Shown here piece by piece: positions 1 to 34,770 of a DNA stretch of 64,000 bases. Below the pieces are notes generated by a model that saw only the letters and a list, made by a program, of their open reading frames with translations, was not told where the DNA came from and made no database searches. Position 1 is the first letter of the stretch; every line of letters starts with the position of its first letter. The translations under genes and the position numbers were made by a program. This stretch comes from Prosapia bicincta (taxonomy: Eukaryota; Arthropoda; Insecta; Hemiptera; Cercopidae): the NCBI GenBank assembly GCA_036971475.1, contig JBAIZL010000010.1:4425282-4489281 (forward strand), given 5' to 3'.

Positions 1-99
1 TTCGTATTTTCCGTAGAAAAAAGTTGATATTCAAGTTCCACACATTAAAACAAGTAATTTTAAAAAAATATTAAACCAATGTCATTAAAACTATATTTT

Positions 100-890
100 T
101 ACCCAAATAAGTTCAAAACTATTCACTCATTTATACAATAATTACTTATAAATCACTTAAACAATAGTTTATGACTATCCGAACTTTAAATTTTGTAAAT
201 TTGTTAAAACTTACTGAGACAGAACGTTTTTGATCGCTATGTGGCAATCTTCATCAGTGTCTTCTGCCATCTCCAAGAAGAGCCACATAGGAACTGTGTT
301 TGAGGAACTGTGTATGGTCGTATTGGTGCTGGTGGGTTTTCGGTATATGTTGAACTTATGTGTTTGTTTGTCTGTTCGTTTAATTGTGAGGTCTAAGAAG
401 TTGAGGGAGTATTGTTGTTCTGTTTCGATGGTGTATGTTAGTTTAGGGTGTATGGAATTTAGGTGTTTTAGAAATATGTGTGCTCTGCGTGTGTTGCCTT
501 TATATAATGTTATGATGTCGTCGACGTATCTGTACCAGTAAATTGTGTTATCTGAGTATTTGTTGTTGTGTAAAATGTGGTTTTGTTCAATATGGTGTAT
601 GAATATTTCTGCTAAGATGCTAGCTATGGGGGAGCCCATAGGTAGTCCATCTTTCTGGTTGGAGTATGTGTTATTGTAGGTGAAGTAATTTTGAGATGTG
701 ATTAATCTTGTGAGGTGGATGATTTTGTCAATGTGTGTATGTGGTGTATTTGTGTCTATTAGCATGTTTTTGAGGATGTCGATGGTTTCTGGAATGGGGA
801 TGTTTGTATATAGATTTGATATATCAAAAGAGACTAAGGTGGAATTGTGTGGGATATTTACGTTTTTAATTTTGTCTATTAGATTTCCAA
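100..890 (-). pseudogene. Penelope-like element, reverse transcriptase core fragment with tail
   Basis: The - strand reads as a PLE reverse transcriptase palm from about 890 down to 211. It starts near the motif SFDISNLYTNIP (motif A aspartate), continues with GLPMGSPIASILAEIF, and has the catalytic YVDD at residues 80-83 of the open stretch 765-211. After the KFNIYRKPT motif the reading jumps to an unrelated tail ending in NVLSQ, so the RT C-terminus and the GIY-YIG endonuclease are deleted. The 240-100 stretch is the element tail, which recurs at 57027-57110 and 58310-58390. The 5' end abuts a second PLE copy in the opposite orientation at about 889. It is not functional: no N-terminal domain and no endonuclease. 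Confidence 0.85.
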
Positions 891-1840
891 GAATTAAAAG
901 TAGCCAAATCCATCAAAAACAAATTAAAAAAACAAAATTTAACCATTACCAAAGCTGACAAAGCAACACAACGGTAATTATTAACAATAGCGACCTCAAC
1001 ATAAAAGTACACAGCTTCATCAAAAATAACAACATCATTACACTAAAAGAAGATCCAACAACAAAATACAATGCTCAAATCAAAGAAGCAATTAACAAAA
1101 CAAAACTTATAATCCCACACCACACCAAAAAGCACATAAAACAAATAAAGCTAATAGCCCCTAAACTAAACGCCCTGCCCAAACTTCACAAAACAGACAT
1201 CCCAATACGTCCACTAATCAACCATACAAGCGCCCCTTCTCATCTTCTAACCAAATTCCTCGACAAAACTCTCCGAAACCATATAAAATTTAATAATCAT
1301 TGCATCATAAAAATAGCCTAAATCTAATAGACAGGGAGGTCATTCTACACTCGTTACCAAGAACATATAAAAGCACTAAAAAACAATAACTACCAATCAA
1401 ACTTCGCCTATCATCTCAACTCCACAAAACATGACTACATAGACATAACATCTAACCTACAAATTCTTCATAAACAAAACAGAAATAACCAACGCTACAC
1501 AACCGAACAATACGAAATATATAGGCACTTCAAACTACACCCTACACACATACTCAATACACAATTACATTACAACTCACATGCACTTTTTGACATCATA
1601 ACTCCTAATACACACAAAATACACCCACACCACCAAAATATCCCACCCCCACCCTAACCTACTTAAACCTTGAGATCAGTTACGGTCTGAGTTGACAAAG
1701 GGACACATCTCCTGAAACGGCTGTCCTCAACAAGCAAAGCAAGTGCTACTATAGGGAAGTTTAAAACATTTTAAAAGTGTAAGTGATTACTAGTAGCTCA
1801 CGCAAAGATGGAATCAACAAATGTGACATTTTTAATTCTA
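889..1840 (+). pseudogene. Penelope-like element with internal deletion (RT N-terminus joined to GIY-YIG end)
   Basis: The + strand carries the N-terminal part of a PLE RT with frameshifts. Recognisable pieces are ITKADK, TTVIINNSDLN, LPKLHKT and PIRPLIN. At about 1320-1335 it jumps to the second half of the GIY-YIG endonuclease (TRYQEHIKALKNNNYQSNFA, then TEQYEIYRHFKLHP). The whole catalytic palm is missing. The join lies at a short shared sequence, AGACRGGGAGGTC, when compared with the fuller copy around 4795, which suggests a deletion by recombination. The 3' tail 1665-1840 contains the gene-end motif GAAACGGCYGTCC found at 12423, 4347, 5363 and 58555. Confidence 0.75.
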
Positions 1841-2629
1841 TATTTCTTTATTTTTCATTATACCTCTCTATTTCCCTGGTGGATAGTAGGTCTACTTCAG
1901 GTTAATGACTTTATATCTGTGAGCCTTGTACCCCAAACCAAGAAGTTTTATGTTATTATCCAATCCTACCTATTCACAAATATACTATTAGTACCTTCAC
2001 CATTTTTATCCAGGGACTTTACACATGGATACCTGCCTGAGTCCTAGTGTCTGTGGCTAGGGTATCTGCCCCAGTCCCGCCATGATTTATTGGAAATGTA
2101 GTCCTTTGACAAAACTTACACCAAATTTTTATTTATCAATGGATTTTCATGAATCTTCTTTCGATCATTTTAAAGTTGACATAATTACAAATTATTATTA
2201 TGATTGAAAAGGAAACTATATATTTCTATATTGTTTTTTTTAAAAATTATTCAGAATAGTCTAAAGACTTTAACCTGGGAACTCAGACTACGCTCCATAA
2301 AAAAAAGTAATACCAATAGTTGTAATTTTAATAAAAAACCTCAAAATGTACACCACAAAAACTGCAAGTTCTATAGATTGTGGGTGGTGTTAGTAGCAAT
2401 GCTGTTTTCTATACCTTCCCCTCCCTAGTCGAGGTCAATGTTGATGGGAATTTCAGGTCATTTCCATGTTTCACTTCTGTCCAGTGCCTGTCTGTTGTCT
2501 GTCAGATTACTTCTTACCATTTTGTGATTTTTTCACTTTATGTTTTAACATTTGTTCAACGGACTTTTATTGTATTATAGATGTTGACAGTTTTATTCTT
2601 AGGATCAGTGTACATATATTATTATTATT
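1841..2629. other. No recognisable gene
   Basis: AT-rich sequence with only short open frames of no recognisable similarity. It may include part of the flanking non-coding sequence of the piggyBac remnant that begins at 2630, but I found no terminal repeat or TTAA pair that could be assigned. Confidence 0.5.
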
Positions 2630-4260
2630 ATGGATGACATTTTAAGTACTAGTTTCAATGTAAATGAGATTCTATTGCAACTAGAGGAAAATCACTCTGA
2701 TGAATATGATAGTTGTGGTAATGATAGTAATTTTATTGGTGGTGGATGGGAGGGGGAAGGTGAAGTTTTCGAGAGCAATATGGATACTGAAGCTGACGAT
2801 AAGGATATAGACCCGAATTACATTCCTTCCGACAAAGAAAATTGAATTTTGAGTCAACACGGTAGGAGGAAACCATCTAGTTTTAGTCTAGATAGCAAAA
2901 GTGATAATGGCATTCAAACTACTAAGTCTAAACAAGTTATGAATCGAAATATTATAAAATTTAAAAAAATTAATTAATAATTTATTTATTTATTTATTAA
3001 TAAAAATAAGCATAAATGGTCTGCTAAACCTCAAAATACAATCAGAACCTTTACATCAGCACAAAATGTATCTCATTTCACTCAAAAGCCAAAAAATGAA
3101 GCAAACATAGTAACAAAATACCTTATAAATGCAATTCCGTACCTAGACAAAACTTTGAGCACTGACAGCCTACTGTCTTCAACATATTTTGTTAGGGAGC
3201 TTTCACGACCAGTCCTCAATACCAATAGAAACCTTACTCTAGATACTGGTATTTATTTATCAGTAACTCTTGCCAAACTAATGCTAGAAACATATAAACT
3301 AACAACCATGAGGACATTGAAGCGTGATAAGCCACAGATGCTTCCTGAAATGCTCAAAAATGAAAAGACAGAATCAAAACTAGTACTCTGGGATATCAGA
3401 ACTTTGTTTTATCAGACCAGCAGTAATGGTAGCTTTCAGAGCTAACAATCAGAAGAAGTTGTTTTTCTGTCTGCAACACACGCAAAGCCAATAATGGCTG
3501 CAAGTGGAAAACCAGATATCATTGAATTTTATAATGCCATTATAGGTGATGTAGACACGTTTGATGAAAATTAAACTTTGATGTCATGTTCCCGAAATTC
3601 TAGAAGATGGCCTGTGAGTGTTCTCTATGGAATGGTGAACAGCATGCTCATCAACTCATATGTTACTTTTGATAATTTTCTATTTCCTGCTAGGATTTAT
3701 ATTCTTATTTAGAGTACCATAATTAACTGTCTTTTGCAGCATTGTCACACTACTGTTTGACGCGTTTCGGAGGATCTCCATAGTCCTTACGGAGTTTGTA
3801 AAAAGTTCTGACTGATGGAGGTCCTCCGAAACGCGTAGTGTGACAATGCTGGGAATGGCAGGTAATTATGATACTCTAAATAAGAACGCATATGTTATCT
3901 ATGTCCATAGTCAAATTTCAAAAAACAAGAAACCTAAGTCAAAGAGAGTATTTGCCAAAGACATGGTATAGCTCACTACTTCTCAAAATTTTCAACTCCA
4001 AACACTACATAATCTCTCTAAAAATCTCAGGCAACATATTGAAGATGTTGATGAACTATCAACCTCCCCCCACCATCAAAAGGTTCACAGAGAGCTTGGA
4101 ATGAGAAAAATTTGTTCTATTTGTCTAGCCAAAAAAAGTAGGATGACTTGTTTCCGATGTGCTATCTGTGCTAAGCATATTTGCTTGGAGCATTGAGGAA
4201 AAATGTTTTAGATTGTGTGAAAAAAGGCTAAATATCTCAAAAAAGTTAGAAAACCTGTAA
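2630..4260 (+). pseudogene. Decayed piggyBac-type transposase
   Basis: The start is an acidic N-terminus (MDDILSTSFNVNEI, later DTEADDKDIDPNYIPS), as usual in piggyBac transposases. It is followed after stops by a DDE-domain remnant (TLDTGIYLSVTLAKLML), then the diagnostic stretch ASGKPDIIEFYNAIIGDVD and RRWPVSVLYGMVNSMLINSY. The C-terminal end, read through frameshifts, has the Cys/His finger piece ICSICLAKKSRMTCFRC then CAKHICLEH. Several stops and frameshifts and a 185-bp foldback insertion at 3702-3886 split the reading. The family normally cuts and pastes at TTAA; here the copy is dead. No terminal inverted repeats were identified. Confidence 0.8.
3702..3886. repeat. Foldback palindrome inserted in the piggyBac remnant
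   Basis: Two arms of about 80 bases are inverted copies: ttcttatttagagta at 3702 mirrors tactctaaataagaa ending at 3886. Both arms hold agcattgtcacacta and its complement, and cgcgtttcggagga or tcctccgaaacgcg. The right arm contains ctgatggaggtcctccgaaa, which resembles the core of a hammerhead ribozyme. It interrupts the piggyBac reading after INSY. The layout matches the other inverted dimers at 12423, 19533, 30316 and 58555. Confidence 0.75.
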
Positions 4261-4346
4261 AACATTGTGGTTGACTATGTTTATGTATAAATTAAACATA
4301 ACTCTAATGTTTAGCTTTTTTTCTAATAATAATTATTAAATAAAGG

Positions 4347-5362
4347 CTAAACACTTTTAAATGTTTTAAACCTGCCCATAGTAGCACTTACTTCGTTTGT
4401 CGAGGATAGCCGTTTCGGGAGATGTGTCCCATTGTCAACTCAGACTGTAACTGATCTCAAGGTTTACGTAAGTTATGGTGGGGGTGGGATATTTTGGTGG
4501 TGTGGGTGTATTTTATATGTATTAGGAGTTATGATGTCAAAAAGTGCGTGTGAGTTATAATGTAATTGTGTATTGAGTATGTGTGTAGGGTGTAGTTTCA
4601 AGTGTCTGTATATTTCGTATTGTTCGGTTGTGTAGTGTTGGTTATTTCTGTGTTGTTTATGAAGAATTTGTAAGTTAGATGTTATGTCTATGTAGTCACG
4701 TTTTGTGGAGTTGAGATGGTCGGCGAAGTTTGATTGGTAGTTATTGTTTTTTAGTGCTTTTATATGTTCTTGGTAACGTGTGAAAAAGGACCTCCCCGTC
4801 TGGCCTATGTGAAAACTGGGGCACGAACTGCAAATTAGTTTGTAAACTCCAGTCGTGTTGTAAATATCGTCGATTTTGTTGTTGTGTTTAAATTGTTTGT
4901 TGAGAATGTTGTGTGTGGAGTAAGCTATTTTGTAGTTGTATTTTTGTAGTGTGTTGGTTAGATTGTGGGTTTTGGATGATCTGTGTGGTATTGATAAGCA
5001 TTTTATGGGATTGTCATTTTGTGTTTGTATTTGGGTTATTAAATTTATTTTTTAGGCGGTTGTATAATTTGTCAATCATTGTTGCTTTGTATCCATTAGT
5101 TTGTGCTATATATTTTATGTTGTTTAACTCTTGGTAGTGTTCTTCTTTGTCAAACGGTGTTTTAAGCAGTGATATATCATGGTGTTGTAAGCAGCTAGTT
5201 TATGTTGGTGTGGGTGTTTTGAGGAGCTGTGAATGGTTGTATTGGTACTAGCGGGTTTTCGGTATATGTTGAGTTTTGTGTTTGTTTGTCTGTTCATTTA
5301 ATTATAAGGTCTAGGAAGTTGAGAGAGTTTTGTTGTTCTGTTTCGATGGTGTATGTTAGTTT
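4347..5362 (-). pseudogene. Penelope-like element, RT end plus GIY-YIG endonuclease
   Basis: The - strand holds the end of a PLE RT followed by the GIY-YIG endonuclease. The core reads GVYKLICSSCPSFHIGQTGR then FTRYQEHIKALKNNN (4865-4740), with YEIYRHLKLHP further on. This nuclease is the integration enzyme of canonical PLEs. The RT part above 5040 has frameshifts and stops. The element ends in the tail 4470-4347, and directly beyond its truncated upstream edge at 5363 there is an inverted copy of the same tail on the other strand. Confidence 0.8.
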
Positions 5363-5520
5363 TGAGATCAGTTACGGTCTGAGTTGACAATGGGACACAT
5401 CTTCCGAAACGGCCGTCCTCGACAAACAAAGTAAGTGCTCCTATGGGCAGGTTTAAAACATTTAAAAGTGTTTAGTGATTACTAGTAGCTCACGTGAAGA
5501 TGGAATCAACAAATGTTAAA
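5363..5520 (+). repeat. Inverted copy of PLE tail
   Basis: The sequence gatcagttacggtctgag, then gggacacatcttccgaaac, ggccgtcctcgaca, agtaagtgctcctat and actagtagctcacg matches the tail of the PLE at 4470-4347 and 1665-1840 but lies in the opposite orientation to the former. The element 4347-5520 is therefore bounded by inverted tails. Confidence 0.75.
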
Positions 5521-5797
5521 TAAAGGATTATAAAATAATAATGAAAGAGGAGTTGTGACAGGTTGACATGTGTTTGTTAGTTGTAAGCCAAATTTATTAT
5601 TTTGATGCTAAAAGTTTATATTTTAATGGTCTGAAAATGTTTGTTTTTTCAACTGAAATGTACATAAGGTGAATAATAGTGGATATAGGGTGTTTTATTT
5701 TTTATAGTTAATGTTAAACTACTTTATGATTATGAGTTTATGTTGAACAGAATTGGATTTGGTTATCTATGTGTAAAGTGGTAATCTTTGTTTTCAG

Positions 5798-29605
<23,808 letters not shown>

Positions 29606-29654
29606 AACAATATAAAATATTGTGTGATGTCATTTATTGTGATGTATACTGGGA

Positions 29655-29660
29655 AATAAA
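29655..29660 (+). promoter_or_regulatory. Polyadenylation signal of the zinc transporter
   Basis: AATAAA lies 50 bases after the TGA of exon F, the expected position for a short 3' UTR. Confidence 0.7.
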
Positions 29661-30315
29661 CTATATTTTTACAGTTATGTGATTAACTAATTTAATTTAA
29701 TTTAATTATTGTACTGTCATTTGCACAAGTAACTAAATTTTCATTTTCCAATTTTAAAAAAAATTCCAAAAGTATAGTTTAAACCTTTTTTAAATTCAAG
29801 AAACTGTTTTTACTGATCGTTTGACCCATCATTATTTGAAATTTTTAGTACGATTTAAGATTTTTACTTTCAGTCAATCTGCATTTGATTCTGACATAAT
29901 TCTTTCCATTCATTTTCAGTTGATTTGACATTTTGTTGCATCATCTCATTATACTGTTTGAGAAGATCTGTTGTTGTGGCCTTAATACTTTTTCAAATGT
30001 TGCAACTTTGTTATGGGTTGTTCATTTTTTAATATTTTGTTGCTTTTTTTAGAATTTATATATCTAGAAGAACAACATTAAGTAAATACACATATAGATT
30101 GTCATTATTAGTTGAAAAAATATTACTTTCTGCTGTAAATCCACATCGAATGTTCATAGCTACTTTAAATTTAAAGTATCACAGATATAGAACATGCTTT
30201 ACCAATAAGTGTTTTAACCGGTATTATTTGTTTCTGTCTTTAATGTGAGCTACTAGTTTGCACTTATACACTTCAAGATCTAAGTGTATTCTACTTTAAC
30301 ATGTAATAATGTTAA

Positions 30316-30535
30316 AACACTTCCCTATTGCAAGCCTTGATGTTCTTTCTAAACAAGAACAGCTGTTTGGGGATAAATGCTCCTTTATTAACTGTAACTG
30401 ACCTCTTGGTTATTTTAAGATTAAATAATCTTTAAATTACCAAGAGATCAGTTATGGTCCATATCTATAGTGGGACATATCTCCCAAAATGTCCATAGTT
30501 GTTTAGACAAAATGTAAATGTTACTATTGTAAGAA
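30316..30535. repeat. Old inverted dimer of PLE tail
   Basis: The right arm (gagatcagttatggtcc, gggacatatctcccaaaatg, aatgttactattgtaag) matches the PLE tail at 1665 with substitutions. The left arm from 30316 (cctattgcaag, aaacaagaacagctgtttgg, taactgtaactgacctcttg) is its inverted and more decayed partner. A spacer of about 20 AT-rich bases joins them. Confidence 0.6.
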
Positions 30536-31189
30536 TTACCTCAATAATCTGACATATATGAGCCAAAGCAATGCCGGAATACTGGGAGGTTAACCCTCTA
30601 GTTTATAACTAATGTAAGTAGCAGAATAAGACTTATTTATGAATCTCTTTACTGATAGAGTTCATATTTTTTTAATTGCATTTAAGGTTCCTACTAAATG
30701 TATGAGGAGGTACCAAAAAAAACGGAAATTTTTTCAACCCTCGAGAGGGTGCATGCAGTTTTTCTCCGCACGTATCATTATTTGTTAAGAAAACGTCTTT
30801 TCAGTTGTCAGATGTTTATTTCCAGCTCGTTACTCCACAACCTGCATTCTAGGAAACAGCCAAACCTATTTTTGTTAATTTTTTCCAAGTAGCATTAGTG
30901 TGAATTTAATCTCTGTCAATCGAGGTCAGATTGGTTTTGTCCTCAAGCGCCCTATTGTGTAACTTATTTTATTTGTGCGTAGTTCCTTGTGCTTTTTTTT
31001 ACATTACAAAAGACTTTGTGGAGTTAAATTATTACTGTTTTTATTGTTATTATTATTTTAGTGTTGTATGTCTTTTTAGTATCTAAGTTATACATTTTAC
31101 TGTTGTTCCATTTGAAGAGGAGAGAATTGGTAAAATGCTATTTGGTTTTGAAAAAGAAAAAACCAATAAATAATTTCTACCGGATATTT

Positions 31190-31610
31190 TGTTAGACAGC
31201 TTTTGATGACTGATGAAAACGAGTCTCTTTGCCAGATGATGAACCTGATGAAGAAGTCAATGAAATTGTAAATGAAATTAATGAAGACTTAATAGGTCAA
31301 TCTGAAAATGACTAATTTTTTGAAATGTTGTCAGATTTTGACATTATAGAGAAAATCCCACGAAACATTCACCAGGAAGCTGTTATTAAGCAGTTTTGCA
31401 ATAGAAGAGAAGCTTTTTTTAGTAAAAAACAAAAACATTCTGTGGTATACTGAACCAGAAAGGCTAGGGAGAACAGCAAAAATAAATATAATGCTCATGA
31501 GAGTAGGTCATGTTCATATTACACTAGTGGTGACTAGTAACCTTAGAAATGAACAATTATGAATTGGTATTTCAACAAAGACTGTAAGATTCTGCTAGAA
31601 CCTGTTGTGT
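31190..31610 (+). pseudogene. Possible piggyBac transposase N-terminal remnant
   Basis: With frameshifts the + strand reads an acidic stretch DDEPDEEVNEIVNEINEDL, then NILWYTEPERLGRTAKINIM. Acidic start plus a W..P..GR motif is the usual layout of a piggyBac transposase N-terminus. The similarity is short and broken, so the assignment is tentative. Confidence 0.35.
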
Positions 31611-32089
31611 TATAAAGCCAAATATTTTTTCCTCCACTAATTATATATTTTAATATATATATTTTAATAAAAATGTTCCTTATTTTCACTAAATATTATA
31701 ATTAATTTCATATTCTTATATGTAGGGTCTATCATCATGATAATATATTTTATACGTTGAATTACTTCATTACAGAAAAATAACCCGTAGACACCTCAGC
31801 CGTAATGAAAACAATGGTCTAGTATACATTGCTTACACGTTTTAACAATTCAAAATATTTTTAGAAATATGACATTTAGAAAATTAAAATTGTTCAATAA
31901 TGATGTCTAAAATTATTTACAATGCATTTATATGGTATTTAATTGTGAAGTCATCCAAATATAAAATCGTAAACCGTTTAAATTTTAAAGGGTATTTGTG
32001 CAGAATAAATACCCGCAAGCGCCCTTTCCCATTTTAAACTCTATGTGCCCTCTTGAAGGTTGAAAGCTATTTATTTTAAATTTTTTACA

Positions 32090-33165
32090 AGATTAACATC
32101 TTCAAAATAGTCACCATTAAAACTGCTTCCACTGTTCAAAAAAATTTTGTAGTCATCTTTAGAAATGACTGACAGCTTATCCCTCAATTTTTTCCTTAAC
32201 TTTTTCAATGTTATCAAATCTGTGTCTGTTCGTGTCCCTATTCAAGCGTGAAAACAAGAATATGTCGCATGAAGCCAGGCCAGGTGAGTAAATTGCATGG
32301 GGCAGCCTAACAATGTTATTTTTAGCCAAAAACTGTGCAACAGAGATGGCTGTGTGTGCAGGTGCATTGTTGTGCTGGAAAACCCTGTCTTCTGTCTGCC
32401 AACAAATCAGGTCTTTTTTGACAAACACTGTTCTGCAACCTTCTTAAAACTTCCAAATAAAAGGTTTAATTGACAGTCTAACCGAGGGTAACAAACTCAG
32501 AATGAACTACGTCCTTGGTATCTAAAATGCAAATCAGCATTGTTTTATTCAACGACAATAGTTTTTTGGACGGGGTGACGATGATGTTTTCTATCTTTTA
32601 TTGACTTGACTGTTGCTTTGTTTCTAGGACATAACTATAGCACCACAACCCATCACTAGTAATGACCTTAGAAAGAGAATCTGGATAAGCTTCAATCTTA
32701 CAATGAAAATATTGGAAAGAACCCCAATACCACAAAAATAACAAATAAAACAAGTTACTTAAGATTACACCCTTATGTACATTTTGATGACCATGTCAAC
32801 ATCATCAGAGAGTCTTGTTACAAAATTACAATCTAGCAAACAAGAAGTTACAAACTAGAGTGATGATGTGTAAGTTTCATTCTGTTATTTCAATACACAT
32901 GTTTCAAACTGATGTTCTTTTTTATTGTCAACCAGAGCCCGAGGAACAAATTTGGCAGCATATTTTTTCATTCCCAGATCTTTTGAAAATTCACCAAACA
33001 AAGTTCCAAGATAAACCACTACTCTCCGACAGTTGATCAATTGTCTGTCGATGGCCTGTGAACTCAAGCTCTTGAATTTCTTCAACATTTTCTCTGATTC
33101 AAGCAGTTGATGGACGTCCAGAACAAGATTTGTCATCAACCAACATGTCGACATTTTTATCACTT
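32090..33165 (-). pseudogene. Decayed mariner transposase
   Basis: The - strand from about 33165 reads LGMKKYAAKFVPRALVDNKK, the second helix-turn-helix end of mariner (LGMRRVNAKLVPKDL type). Then, after many stops, comes KTIVVE, and finally the open piece 32428-32177 with VFQHNNAPAHTAISVAQFL and YSPGLASCDIFLF. The second catalytic aspartate (HDNAPAH) is changed to N; the third (CD) remains. The region 32000-32110 after it has the usual mariner 3' flank. The copy is inactive. Confidence 0.85.
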
Positions 33166-33927
33166 TGATTAGAATTCATGTACTAGTATGTGAGACGCGC
33201 AGTGGGCAGCAGGATCATTTCCTTATATGTATATTCTACCTTTTCTCTCAGATTAGCATTGCCGTATGTTTACGATTTGTTTTCCTGTCTATTGTACTGT
33301 ATTTTGGTTAAATATTTGCAAGGACAGTAAATACTACACAGAGTACATAGTTACCATTCTTTTGTGTCCAAAGTCTATGGGTTGTCCCATGTATTTGCAG
33401 ATAGTTCTGAGGTTTGTACACTATTTTACAATAGGTATTTTACAAAAAAAAAAAGATTAACAGATAATTTTTAGCAAAGAAATTGTCAGTAAACATAAGG
33501 TAAATTTGGGTTTACATGAGAAAATTTTTATTTTTACATAAATAAAATAAATAATAAATATTACAAAGATTATTATAATTTTAAAAATTAGAGAAAAATA
33601 AAACAAAAAATTAGAAAAAAGAAAAGGGTAAAAATCTTTAAAAAATATGTTTCTCCCAGGGGCCATATCAGGGCAGGCACTTGTTGCTAATCAAAGGGTT
33701 AAACCAAGCAAACCTCTACACTTGTGTTTTTTCCATTCCGTTACCTTTTTAACCTGTTTTTAACATTAAAACACATTTAGCAGCATTTTTACCAAGTAGA
33801 AAACAAAATTTCGCAGCTGCTTACTGTCCAATTAAACCTGCCATCATAAGAATACAAAAGAACAAAACAGAGCTAGCAAAAACAATCACTGCAAGTGAAC
33901 AAAACAAGCCAGGTCGTGAACACAGGA

Positions 33928-34030
33928 GGCACCGAACTGGCAATGTGTTGTACTATCCACGTCTAGCGGCAGATATCCGGTCTATACAAGCTCCACCCAT
34001 GATAATGTTACTCTAGGTTTTTTTAGTACT
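33928..34030. repeat. Dispersed repeat copy 1
   Basis: aatgtgttgtactatccacg, tctagcggcaga and aagctccacccatgataatg recur in diverged form at 34678-34770 in the same orientation. Function unknown. Confidence 0.5.
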
Positions 34031-34677
34031 CCTTTGTACTACTATTTTTCGAAACTTATATAAAGTGAGATCATTCTTTAGCCATATTACTTCAACTAAT
34101 TGATGTCAGCCACAAAAGTTCCATTTCAGGTAGTAACAACTATAATAAAAAGGTGAAAAACATTGTCAGTTTCCTGGTTATTTATGTTTTCAGTTAATAG
34201 AGGCGTTGGGAAATAAATCAGTACTTCTTCTGTTTTAAGTAGACTTAACTATACACACATTTTTCTATATACATGAATTTGTATAAGAACTAGTTGCATA
34301 TAAATAAACTCCTGTAACTCTAAATTTATGTTGTTGCTTTAAAACAAGCATACATTTAGGTCTTTATTGCCTAAAACATAAATTCAACAAAGACAGCATG
34401 AGAAACCCCTTAAACAATAATAAACTTGGGTTGACAATAATGAGTATAACCCAGCCATAATGTTACCGAAGTATTCATTTATCATATAATTCAGTAATGT
34501 AATTGTTAGACATTCTCACAATTAAAGCTGACATCCATTGAAGTTCTGTAAAACTTGTGGGGTTAAGAGTTTAGAACACTATTTAAAACAAAAGTCTAAA
34601 ATATTAAGCAATAAACTTACATTACGTATTAAACAAACAAACTTTTCTTCTTGTAAGGTTTTGATTTCATATTCAAG

Positions 34678-34770
34678 GTAATGTGTTGCGCTACCCACAT
34701 CTAGTGGTAGACATGCGTACTACACAAGTTCTGCCCACGGTAATGCTATTTCAGTTTTTTTTGTATCCTT
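34678..34770. repeat. Dispersed repeat copy 2
   Basis: aatgtgttgcgctacccaca, tctagtggtaga and aagttctgcccacggtaatg are the diverged direct partner of 33928-34030. The two may be the remains of terminal direct repeats of an old element about 840 bp long. Confidence 0.5.

Noticed and set aside
885..890. Internal inversion (twin priming) of one PLE to explain the two orientations
   Set aside because: The - strand part carries its own tail at 100-240, so two copies placed head to head explain it better.
1665..5520. CRISPR-like repeats from the recurring tail sequence
   Set aside because: The copies are irregularly spaced, in both orientations and attached to PLE coding remnants; the host is a eukaryote.
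5500..5797. N-terminal exon of the zinc transporter just before exon A
   Set aside because: No start codon followed by a suitable frame and donor could be found; the sequence is PLE tail and AT-rich intron.
31190..31610. A host gene encoding an acidic protein
   Set aside because: The frame is broken within 40 codons and the wording fits a transposase N-terminus better.
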